From Gemmatimonadota bacterium (GTDB lineage: Bacteria; Gemmatimonadota; Gemmatimonadetes; Longimicrobiales; Gaopeijiaceae), in NCBI GenBank assembly GCA_030827315.1, contig JAURER010000002.1:1-64000 (forward strand): a stretch of 64,000 bases of DNA. The letters are read 5' to 3'. The notes beneath the pieces were generated by a model. The model was not told the DNA's origin, did no database searches, and saw only the letters and a list, made by a program, of their open reading frames with translations. Below, in pieces: positions 56,833 to 64,000 of this stretch. Made by a program: the position numbers and the translations under genes. The number at the start of each line of letters is the position of its first letter. Position 1 is the stretch's first letter.

Positions 56833-56987
56833 TTTTCCTTAAAGGCTTGGCAAATCTAACTCAGGCAACGCGTTATGGCCACAGAGCGGATGGTCGAGTG
56901 TCGACCTCGTGGGACGAACACCGTGGGATTCTGCGATTTTCCGGCACCTTGCCAGAGTCCTGGCCACCCGCGAGACGTCGTAGTCGA

Positions 56988-58901
56988 TCAACCGCCGGAC
57001 CCCGGATCGAGGCGTTCGGAGGTGTCGACGAGCCTCGTGGCAAGGCCGAATTCGGACACCATGACCGAATCGAGCGCGCGACGACCCGCGGGCGTGCGGA
57101 CCGCGGCCCACGCGGTGTCGAGCTTGGCCTCTGCGACGAGGGGTTCCCCGCGGGCGCGGGCGGCGTACGCTTCGTAGACGTAGCCCTGCCAGAAGACGGC
57201 CCGGCCGATGTCGTCGCCCCGTGCCCGCGCTTCCGCGGCTTCGTCCATTCGTCCTTGCGCGGCCAGGGCCCATGCGAGGAGATGGTGGCGCGCTGGATCG
57301 TTCCCCTCCACCTCCCGCAGCAGCGCCTCCCGCGCCCAGCGTTCCGTTCCCACGGCATCCCCCTGCTCGGCGCGACCCGACGAAAGGAGCCGGTACGCCG
57401 TCGAAAATTCCGGTCTGTCGTTGATGGCGAAGTGCAGGAGCCGCTCGGCGCCGTCGTAGTACCCGTGGTCCGTCATGATGCGGGCGATGTCCGTGACCAG
57501 GGGGTACGCCGCCCCGAGCAGCGAGATGGCGGCCCGGTAGGAGCGGAGCGCCTCGGAAGGACGTCCGGTCCGGAGGAACTGGTCCCCCAGGACCCACTGC
57601 GACCGCCCCGACTGGGGGTAGTCGCGCACGAGGACGGTGAAGACGCTCGAGGAGTCGTACCAGGTGGCGTTGCGCGTCCACGTCCGCACCGAGGCGCCCA
57701 GGAGGAGCGCCACGACCAGGGCGGGAACGGCGCGGGGCCGCGCGCCGGCGAGCCGCACCACCAGCCAGCCCGTCGCGGCGGCGAGCCCGACGGACGGAAG
57801 GTAGAAGGCTCGCTCCGCCAGCAGCACGCCTGAGAGGAACACGGTGTTGGAAACCGGCGAGATGGCGATGAGGAACCAGACGACGCCGAAGGCGGCGGCC
57901 TTCTCGGTGTCGCGGCCCCGGGCGAGATCGGGGCGTCGCCACGCGATGAGCGTGATGCCGAGGATAAGCAGGGCGAGCAGGACCCCAACGGTGTTCTGCA
58001 ACTCCCAGGAGGTCGTGACCCGGATGACGTTGGGGGAGTAGTCGGCCGACAGATCGAGAGGGAAGACCCAGAGCCGCACGTAGTGAAGCCAGACCTCTCC
58101 CAGCGTCCAGATGCGCGGAACCTCCTCGAGCAGCATGGCGCCGAGCGGGGGAAAGGGGCTGGCCAGGCTTCCGAGCACGAAGTGCCGCGCCACGAGGAGC
58201 CCGGCGGCGACGGCGAGCATGACCACGTAAACGCGCCAACGGTCCCTGACGTACGCTGGCAGCTCGGCGAACCCGAGGGGGCGACGGGCAGCGTCGACCA
58301 GCAGCACGAGCCCGGGGAGGGTCACCCCGCTCTCCTTCGCGCCGAACGCGAAGAAGTAGAGCACTCCGATCCCCATCGCGGTGCCCCAGCGCGTCACCGC
58401 GCCCCCGCGTACGTGCACGAGCAGGGCCGCCAGGACCGCGGCGGTCGAAAGGATCTCGGAAAAGCCGACCACGTTCGCCACGGCCTCGACATGCACGGGG
58501 TGCACTGCGAAGACGAGCGCGGCCAACGTCGCGGCGGCGAGCGACATGAACTCCACGAGGAGCGCGAGGACGAGCAGTGTGGCCACCACGTGCGTGGCGA
58601 CGTTGACCGCGTGGAAGACGACCGGAGCGCCCCCACCCGCCATCCACTGCAGCCCGAAGAGAGCGGTCGTGACCGGGCGCCACAGACCGAGGCCCTGGCC
58701 GTAGTCGTTGGGCCAGTAAGGCGCGACCAGGGCCCCCGGGAGTGTGCCCAGCGCGTGGATCGCCGTGTTGTGCTCGACGATGTGGAGGTCGTCGTAGGCG
58801 TAGAGGTTGGAAAGCGAATTCGCGTACACCAGCGCCGCCAGCAGCCCCACCAGCAGAGCAGCGGTGCGCACGTCGCGCACGGGCGACCCGAGTCGCGTCA
58901 T
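56988..58901 (-). CDS. TMTC-like membrane protein with TPR tail (putative GT-C glycosyltransferase)
   Basis: 637-residue protein with about ten membrane helices (residues 10-430) and a soluble TPR-like region (about 445-637). The first periplasmic loop has [10 protein letters not shown] with D37-D38, the acidic pair seen in GT-C enzymes; WRPVTT, VNVATHV and [16 protein letters not shown] are typical of TMTC/DUF1736 proteins. Such enzymes move a sugar from a polyprenyl-phosphate donor onto protein. Its start overlaps a GT2 gene of the DPM type, which would make that donor. pilA is the next gene downstream, making the pilin a plausible target. The activity is inferred. Confidence 0.78.
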   Translation of the reverse strand: MTRLGSPVRDVRTAALLVGLLAALVYANSLSNLYAYDDLHIVEHNTAIHALGTLPGALVAPYWPNDYGQGLGLWRPVTTALFGLQWMAGGGAPVVFHAVNVATHVVATLLVLALLVEFMSLAAATLAALVFAVHPVHVEAVANVVGFSEILSTAAVLAALLVHVRGGAVTRWGTAMGIGVLYFFAFGAKESGVTLPGLVLLVDAARRPLGFAELPAYVRDRWRVYVVMLAVAAGLLVARHFVLGSLASPFPPLGAMLLEEVPRIWTLGEVWLHYVRLWVFPLDLSADYSPNVIRVTTSWELQNTVGVLLALLILGITLIAWRRPDLARGRDTEKAAAFGVVWFLIAISPVSNTVFLSGVLLAERAFYLPSVGLAAATGWLVVRLAGARPRAVPALVVALLLGASVRTWTRNATWYDSSSVFTVLVRDYPQSGRSQWVLGDQFLRTGRPSEALRSYRAAISLLGAAYPLVTDIARIMTDHGYYDGAERLLHFAINDRPEFSTAYRLLSSGRAEQGDAVGTERWAREALLREVEGNDPARHHLLAWALAAQGRMDEAAEARARGDDIGRAVFWQGYVYEAYAARARGEPLVAEAKLDTAWAAVRTPAGRRALDSVMVSEFGLATRLVDTSERLDPGSGG

Positions 58902-59749
58902 GCGCGCTCCTCCTCCGAGGCGACGCGCGTGAGCGAGATCGACGAGAGCCGTTCCGGTGTGTCCCACAGCGGCACGTCCGGTGGCGTCCACGGGCGGGCC
59001 TTCGGCCCGAAGACGTTGTACCTCACGATGCACCAGAGAGCCGAGACGCCGTCCTTCCAGCCGATCTTCTTCCCCTCCTCGTACGACCGTCCGTCGTAGC
59101 TGATGGGCAGCTCGTAGATCTTCGCCCGTGCCTGCGCCAGCCGGGCCGTGAGCTCCGGTTCGATGCCGAACCGGTTGGCGGACAGCGGAAGCGTATGGAG
59201 CAGCTCGCGGCGAACCATCTTGTAGCAGGTTTCCATGTCCGTGAGGTTCACGTCGGTGAACATGTTGGACAGGAGCGTGAGGACGCGGTTACCGACCGAG
59301 TGCCAGAAGAAGAGGACGCGGTGTGGTCCCCCGAGGAAGCGCGACCCGTACACCGCGTCTGCCTTCCCGGCGAGGATCGGCTGGAGCAGAATCGGAAACT
59401 CCCGCGGGTTGTACTCCATGTCTGCGTCCTGGACGACGACGACGTCACCTGTGGCGTGCTGGAACCCCGTGCGCAGCGCCGCTCCCTTTCCGCGGTTCTT
59501 CTCGTGGAGCACCAGGGTGTCGATGAGTGTCCCTTCCAGACGCGGCAGGATATCGCGGGTGCCGTCGGTCGACCCGTCGTCGACGACGATGACCTCGAGC
59601 TGGAGCGGGACCTCGCGCACCTTGTGCAGGAGCTGTTCGACCGTCCGGGCCTCGTTGTAGACCGGCACGACCACCGAGAGGCGAACGCGATCCCAGGCGA
59701 GGTCGTCACTCGAGCCCAGATCGTGGCGTCGGAGTCCGGGGTTGATCAT
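58898..59749 (-). CDS. GT2 glycosyltransferase, polyprenyl-phosphate sugar synthase type
   Basis: 283-residue GT-A enzyme: [46 protein letters not shown] (DXD-like metal site) and GSRFLGG. This set matches dolichyl/polyprenyl-phosphate mannose or glucose synthases. No C-terminal membrane helices are present, as in the soluble DPM1 type. The sugar cannot be told. It overlaps the PilR-type regulator gene upstream and the TMTC-like gene downstream by four bases each, tying both to the PilSR operon. Confidence 0.88.
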   Translation of the reverse strand: MINPGLRRHDLGSSDDLAWDRVRLSVVVPVYNEARTVEQLLHKVREVPLQLEVIVVDDGSTDGTRDILPRLEGTLIDTLVLHEKNRGKGAALRTGFQHATGDVVVVQDADMEYNPREFPILLQPILAGKADAVYGSRFLGGPHRVLFFWHSVGNRVLTLLSNMFTDVNLTDMETCYKMVRRELLHTLPLSANRFGIEPELTARLAQARAKIYELPISYDGRSYEEGKKIGWKDGVSALWCIVRYNVFGPKARPWTPPDVPLWDTPERLSSISLTRVASEEERA

Positions 59750-61095
59750 TCTTCGATCCCGTATCGGTTGAGCTTGCGGTAGAGCGTGGACGGGTCGATG
59801 CCCAGGACATCGGCCGCACGCGTCTTGTTTCCGCCCTCCGACTGCAGGACCCAGAGAATGTACGCCCGCTCCACCACTTCCATGGTGGGATTCGGCGGCA
59901 GGTCGTTCGCACCCAGCCTCGGGGGCGGAGCCTCCCGGACCCGATCCGGCAGCGCATCCGGGCCGACGACGGACCCACTCGACACCACCGCGGCACGTTC
60001 GAGCGCATTTTCCAGCTCGCGCACGTTACCGGGCCAGTGGTAGGCCGTGAGGATGTCCATTGCCTCCTCCGACACGGTGCGCGGCTCGCCGCTCCCTGGC
60101 TTGCGCTGAAGAAAGTGCCGAACGAGGAGCGGGATGTCTTCGCGCCGCTCGCGCAGGGGCGGCAGGTGGAGCTGAATGACGTTCAGCCTGTAGTAGAGGT
60201 CGCTCCGGAATCCACCCCGCGCCATCTCCTCTTCGAGGTCGCGGTTGGTAGCGGCGATGATCCGGACGTCGACCGGCACCGCGCGGGTCGAGCCCACCGG
60301 AGTCACCTCGCGTTCCTGGATCGCGCGGAGCAGCTTGACCTGGGTCTGGGGGCTCATTTCCCCGATCTCATCGAGGAAGAAGGTCCCATCCGCCGCCGCC
60401 ACGAGCAGGCCGTCCCGGTCGCGGACCGCGCCCGTGAAGGCACCCTTCACGTGGCCGAAGAGTTCGCTTTCAAGGAGGCTTTCGGGGAGCGCACCGCAGT
60501 TGACCGACAGGAAGGGGCCGCCGGCACGTTGCGAGAGTGCGTGGATGTACCGGGCCACCACCTCCTTGCCCGTTCCGCTCTCACCGGAAATCAGCACGGT
60601 CGAGTCCGTCGCCGCCACGGTCTCGGCCAGTTCGAGAACCTCCTCGAAGCGCGGCGCTGCGCCGACGGGACGATTCCCCTCCCGCCTCGGACGGCTTCGG
60701 ATCTCGTTCTTGAGCTGGCGGTTCTCGACCTTGAGACGGCGCGCCTCGGCGGCCCGGCGGCAGATGGCGAGAAGTTCGTCGTTGGCGAAGGGCTTCTGCA
60801 GATAGTAGTAGGCCCCCTCGTTCACCGCGCGGACCGCCGACTGCAGGGACGCCTGAGCCGTCATGAGGATCACCGGCATCTCGCTGTCGACTTCGCGGGC
60901 CTGCGTGAGCACCTCGAGCCCGCTCGCTCCGGGCATGCGGATGTCGGTGAGGACGAGATCCGGCCTCTCGTCTTCGAGCGCCGCCAGCGCCTTGGGTCCG
61001 GAGTCGGCCACCGCAACCTGCCAGCCTTCGCCCCTGAGGAGGATCGAGAGCGTGTCGAGGATGGCGGTCTCGTCGTCCACCAGCAGAATCTTCAC
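59746..61095 (-). CDS. pilR: PilR-type NtrC response regulator
   Basis: 449-residue sigma-54 activator. The receiver has DDE at 7-9, the phosphorylated D51 in LTDIRMP and K in QKPF. The AAA+ domain has [15 protein letters not shown] and FLDEIGEM; the Fis-type end is [24 protein letters not shown] start at the GTG at 61095, which gives MKILLVDDE and overlaps the kinase stop (GTGA). It is the likely activator of the pilA sigma-54 promoter, judged from its PilS-like partner. Confidence 0.93.
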   Translation of the reverse strand: MKILLVDDETAILDTLSILLRGEGWQVAVADSGPKALAALEDERPDLVLTDIRMPGASGLEVLTQAREVDSEMPVILMTAQASLQSAVRAVNEGAYYYLQKPFANDELLAICRRAAEARRLKVENRQLKNEIRSRPRREGNRPVGAAPRFEEVLELAETVAATDSTVLISGESGTGKEVVARYIHALSQRAGGPFLSVNCGALPESLLESELFGHVKGAFTGAVRDRDGLLVAAADGTFFLDEIGEMSPQTQVKLLRAIQEREVTPVGSTRAVPVDVRIIAATNRDLEEEMARGGFRSDLYYRLNVIQLHLPPLRERREDIPLLVRHFLQRKPGSGEPRTVSEEAMDILTAYHWPGNVRELENALERAAVVSSGSVVGPDALPDRVREAPPPRLGANDLPPNPTMEVVERAYILWVLQSEGGNKTRAADVLGIDPSTLYRKLNRYGIEE

Positions 61096-62819
61096 GCGGT
61101 CGCTCCGGCCGTTGGTGCATCGGCGCCACACGAGGCACCTGGAAGGAAGATCACGAACTCGGCTCCGACGTCGCGGCCCTCCTCGACGAAGGTGACCCCC
61201 GCGTGGGCCTCGACGGCACGATGGACCACCGCGAGACCCATTCCGCTGCCGCCCGACTTCGTCGTGAAGAAGGGATCGAAGATACGCTCTCGCTCGTCCT
61301 CGGCGATCCCGGGGCCCGTATCGGAGACCGAGAGGCGAACGGGTCGCTCGATCTCCGTCCCACGGGGCCGTCGGCGATCGGGTTCATTGGAGAGACGCAC
61401 CGTGACCCGGCCGCCCGGCCCGGCCGACTGCGCCCCGTTGAGCACGAGATTGAAGAGCGCACGGTGCAGGAGATCGGCATCCCCCACCACGAAGACGGGA
61501 CCGTCGTCGAGCTCCGTCACCACGTCCACGCCCTCGAGATCCGGGTGCTGCCCGGCCACGAGCAGGCACCCCTGCACGAGCGTGCGCAGATCCAGCTCGT
61601 CCCGGTGTGCCATCCCCAGGCCCGAATAGTCGAGGAACTCGGACAGCAGACGGCTGAGGCGGTCGGATTCGGCGAGCACCAGGCGCTGGAGCACTTCGCG
61701 GTCGGGCTCGGCGAGACGGCCGTGGCCGAGCTGCTCGACGGCGGAGCGAATGGAGGCGAGCGGGTTCTTGATCTCGTGCGCGAGTGACGCCGACAGGGTC
61801 GCAACCGCTTCCAGCCGCTCGGTCCGTACCCTGAGGGCGTCCAGGCGCTCGACGTCGGTGACGTCCTGAAAGAGCACGGTAGCCGACGGCAGCTCTTCCC
61901 CGCCCCGGTCCAGCACGGCGGTACTGACGCCCAGCTGAATGGCGCGGCGGCTCGACCCGACTGCGACGCGCCCGTGAGACACCGCGACCCGCCGATGAAT
62001 CGCCTCCTGGAGGAGCGAGCCCAGCGAAGGGGCGACGCCATCGAGTTCTTCGAGGACTCGCTCACCGAGCCGATGCTGCAAACGAATTCCCAGGAGGCCT
62101 TCCGCGGCAGGGTTCGCATACGCCAGCCGCCCGGTGCCGTCCACGGTGATGACGCCCGTCGAGAGCGTGGCCAGGATGTCGTCGGTGTCGAGCCGCAGCT
62201 GATACAGCTCCGAGGCGACGGCGCCGAGCGCCTGGCCCGCGCGCCGGAGACGATCTCCGAGGAGTGCCGTGATCAGCGCCACCACCGAAAACAGGATGAC
62301 GCGGAGTCCGACGAAGATCGTGAAGGGCTCCGCGAAGCCCCACACGAGATCGGCTGTGTAGAGGATGCTCGAGAGTCCCCCGATAAGGAGCCCGCCGAAC
62401 AGCGGAAGCAGCAGCGCGCCCGCACTGATGACCAGGACGTAGAGCGACGCGAAGCCCGAGTCCGGCCCTCCCGTCAGGTGCACGATCCCCGTGACGAGCA
62501 GGGCGTCGAAGATGACCTGCGCGTAGAGAAAGTTTCCGCTCGGCTCGCTCCGCCGCACGTGCGTGACCCAGAAGGACCCCGCGGTCAGACAGACCGACAG
62601 GAGTAAGAGCACGATCACAACGACCGTGTCAGGCCTTCGCGCGTCGAACCAGCTGACGAGCGCCGCGACCAGGATGCCGGTCACCAGTGTCAGTCGCCCG
62701 ACATAAAGCCAGCGAAGCAGGTTCGCGCGGACCAGCCCGGGGGCGGTGTGTTCCTGCGGTGTGCTCGACGTGACCAAACTCGACCGTGGGCCTGGGGCGG
62801 ACTGCGCCTTCGGACCCAC
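61092..62819 (-). CDS. pilS: PilS-type membrane histidine kinase
   Basis: 575-residue kinase with six membrane helices (about 35-210), the number in PilS, then a PAS domain (about 225-335), the H box ASLAHEIKNPLASIRSAVEQL, and the ATPase domain with NLVLNGAQSA (N), SDTGPGIAEDE (G1) and FFTTKSGGSGMGLAV (F, G2). In Pseudomonas PilS senses pilin in the membrane. The GTG at 62819 is one possible start; a TTG at 62777 is another and would remove 14 polar residues. It is followed by the pilR gene with a four-base overlap. Confidence 0.9.
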   Translation of the reverse strand: MGPKAQSAPGPRSSLVTSSTPQEHTAPGLVRANLLRWLYVGRLTLVTGILVAALVSWFDARRPDTVVVIVLLLLSVCLTAGSFWVTHVRRSEPSGNFLYAQVIFDALLVTGIVHLTGGPDSGFASLYVLVISAGALLLPLFGGLLIGGLSSILYTADLVWGFAEPFTIFVGLRVILFSVVALITALLGDRLRRAGQALGAVASELYQLRLDTDDILATLSTGVITVDGTGRLAYANPAAEGLLGIRLQHRLGERVLEELDGVAPSLGSLLQEAIHRRVAVSHGRVAVGSSRRAIQLGVSTAVLDRGGEELPSATVLFQDVTDVERLDALRVRTERLEAVATLSASLAHEIKNPLASIRSAVEQLGHGRLAEPDREVLQRLVLAESDRLSRLLSEFLDYSGLGMAHRDELDLRTLVQGCLLVAGQHPDLEGVDVVTELDDGPVFVVGDADLLHRALFNLVLNGAQSAGPGGRVTVRLSNEPDRRRPRGTEIERPVRLSVSDTGPGIAEDERERIFDPFFTTKSGGSGMGLAVVHRAVEAHAGVTFVEEGRDVGAEFVIFLPGASCGADAPTAGATA

Positions 62820-62881
62820 GGTACACAGCGAGTGTCGCAAGTTGCAACCCCCGGGTTCTGGCAGATTGCAAGCCCCGGTCG

Positions 62882-63529
62882 CTAGCTCCGGTCGGGGCGA
62901 GGGATCCGCCGTATCTCCGACGCGACCGCGTACGCCTCGCCTCCCAGTCGACCCACCGGCCGCAACTGTTCGGGGAGGACGACCATCGTCCCCTCCTCGA
63001 ATTCGAGCGCGGGATCGAGTCGGACGCCAACGACCTCGGCGATCACCAGCGCGTTGGGCGCACCGCCGAGATCCACCTCCTGGCGGAACTCGCACTCCAG
63101 CACCGCGGGGCATTCCGCCACGTAGGGCGCGTCGACGCGGGGCGAGACCGCGAGCCCGAGGCCCGCGAGCTCGAACTCGTCGACGTCCGGCGGCACGTTC
63201 GCGGAGGACTCGTTCATGGCCTCGATCAGTGACTCCGTGACCACGTTGACGCAGAACGCGCCGCGCGCTCGGACGTTCACGATCGAGTCCTTGAGCTCTC
63301 TCCGCCGCTGGCCGATCGAGACGCAGACGAGCATCGGGTCGACCGAGATCGCCGCGAAATAGCTGAAGGGCGCCAGGTTCGGCACGCCGTCCGGGCCCCA
63401 GGTGGAAAGCCAGCCGATGGGACGCGGCACGACCAGCGAGGTCATGAGCTGGTAGCGCTCGCGGGCGGATACCCCGGCAGGCGCGAGCACGCGAGTCGCC
63501 AGCGGCGGTGTGTCGGACAGGTGCTTCAC
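62882..63529 (-). CDS. Flavin reductase-like FMN-binding protein
   Basis: 215-residue protein with the split-barrel fold of the flavin reductase family. Its N-terminal RYQLMTSLVVPRPIGWLSTW and NLAPFSYFAAISVDPMLV blocks are the FMN-binding signature, with GAFCVNVV following. Members either reduce flavin for a monooxygenase or bind FMN for other redox work. No monooxygenase is nearby. It lies about 60 bases upstream of pilS on the same strand. Confidence 0.85.
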   Translation of the reverse strand: MKHLSDTPPLATRVLAPAGVSARERYQLMTSLVVPRPIGWLSTWGPDGVPNLAPFSYFAAISVDPMLVCVSIGQRRRELKDSIVNVRARGAFCVNVVTESLIEAMNESSANVPPDVDEFELAGLGLAVSPRVDAPYVAECPAVLECEFRQEVDLGGAPNALVIAEVVGVRLDPALEFEEGTMVVLPEQLRPVGRLGGEAYAVASEIRRIPRPDRS

Positions 63530-63575
63530 CCCTGCGGCTCCGGGGCGGGCCCGCTGCGGGCCGGCGGCGTCGGGC

Positions 63576-64000
63576 TCAGCTTCCGGTCGGGACGTCGAGT
63601 ACCTGCCCGACGAAGATACGGCTGCCGTCGAGCCCGTTCGTCGCCCGGAGCTCGTCGACGCTCACGCCAAGCGACCGCGCGATCTTCCAGAGGGAGTCGC
63701 CACGCTGGACGCGATAGGCTTGGACGTCCGACGCCTCGGCGGGCTGGGCGGACCGCGTCGCGAGATACTGCCCGTACTGCTTCGGGAAAAGCGCGACGTG
63801 GTAATGCCGCGGGCGCCGCTCGAGCGTCGCCTCGAGGACACCCTGCCGCTCGAGACTCAGCAGCACGCCCTCCAGCCAGCGGCGACAGTTCCCATCCCAC
63901 GAATACCGGATGTCGAGCGCCATGCCGGTGGGGTGCACGCTCCGGTCCGACGCGTTCGCGGGCTGCCGGCTCGCAGGGCGCGTCAGGCTGGTCACCACGA
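63576..64000 (-). CDS. LysM protein with an M15-like motif, cut by the right edge
   Basis: The frame runs off the right edge; about 141 C-terminal residues are seen. They contain NASDRSVHPTGMALDIRY, which matches the SxHxxGxAxD zinc motif of M15/VanY-type peptidases and DUF5715 proteins, then a spacer and one LysM domain (AYRVQRGDSLWKIARSLGV, NGLDGSRIFVGQVLDVP). This points to a cell-wall-bound, periplasmic peptidoglycan protein. Without the N terminus, enzymatic activity cannot be judged. A GTG at 63998 is unlikely to be the true start. Confidence 0.75.
   Translation of the reverse strand, partial: VVTSLTRPASRQPANASDRSVHPTGMALDIRYSWDGNCRRWLEGVLLSLERQGVLEATLERRPRHYHVALFPKQYGQYLATRSAQPAEASDVQAYRVQRGDSLWKIARSLGVSVDELRATNGLDGSRIFVGQVLDVPTGS

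Noticed and set aside
62825-62880. Repeated TTGCAA hexamers before pilS as a regulator site or sigma-54 promoter.
   Set aside because: Only two copies, the -24 half is poor, and spacing to either start codon is ambiguous.

Overview
This window is 64 kb of a GC-rich chromosome carrying mostly core genes. The organism is a diderm bacterium: it has a PilQ secretin, lipoproteins with lipoboxes, a periplasmic HtrA protease and class A penicillin-binding machinery. GC content, the F-ATPase gene layout, an AtpF with a signal-peptide-like start and the NtrC-rich pilus locus make a member of Gemmatimonadota the best guess. That assignment is inference; no rRNA gene is present to test it. I see no insertion sequence, prophage, CRISPR array or obvious transferred island.

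Layout: (1) 1-5.3 kb, + strand after a truncated divergent gene: a class A PBP, a V4R-domain protein, ruvX, mltG and thiE. (2) 5.4-13.6 kb, - strand: a complete F-type ATP synthase operon (atpZ, atpI-like, atpB, E, F, H, A, G, D, C) followed by a PHP-domain phosphoesterase. (3) 13.8-22.5 kb: a MoxR ATPase, a CNNM/CBS protein, a gamma-carbonic-anhydrase-like protein coupled to a tiny zinc ribbon, prepilin peptidase, an rRNA/tRNA methyltransferase, thiD, purine nucleoside phosphorylase, a CNT nucleoside transporter and a rhomboid protease. (4) 22.7-33.6 kb, + strand: a proteostasis block (dnaK, htrA, tRNA-Leu, tig, clpP, clpX, lon) ending in the GTPase gene engB and a lipoprotein. (5) 33.6-45.7 kb, - strand: a long tightly packed run, aroC-aroK-topA-trmFO-xerC-hslV-hslU-gcvT-mogA and a sigma-54 activator. 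(6) 45.8-62.9 kb, - strand: a type IVa pilus region with pilM-N-O-P-Q plus an Ig-like lipoprotein, minor pilins (FimT, PilV, PilW, PilX types), two histidine kinase/NtrC pairs, the major pilin pilA, and a GT2 glycosyltransferase coupled to a TMTC-like membrane TPR protein. (7) The right edge holds a flavin reductase-like protein and a truncated LysM protein.

How it fits together: the pilus region is the most coherent system. PilS, PilR, the GT2 enzyme and the TMTC-like GT-C enzyme form one run of 4-base overlaps directly upstream of pilA. pilA itself has an almost perfect sigma-54 -24/-12 element. This suggests pilin expression controlled by NtrC-type regulators, with a surface glycosylation pair encoded in the regulator operon. 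The prepilin peptidase lies 39 kb away; the motor (pilB, pilT) and platform (pilC) genes are not in this window. Twenty-two adjacent gene pairs overlap by exactly four bases (ATGA or GTGA), so translational coupling is a general feature here. I found no clearly undescribed system; the PilSR-glycosylation-pilin unit is the best candidate for follow-up.
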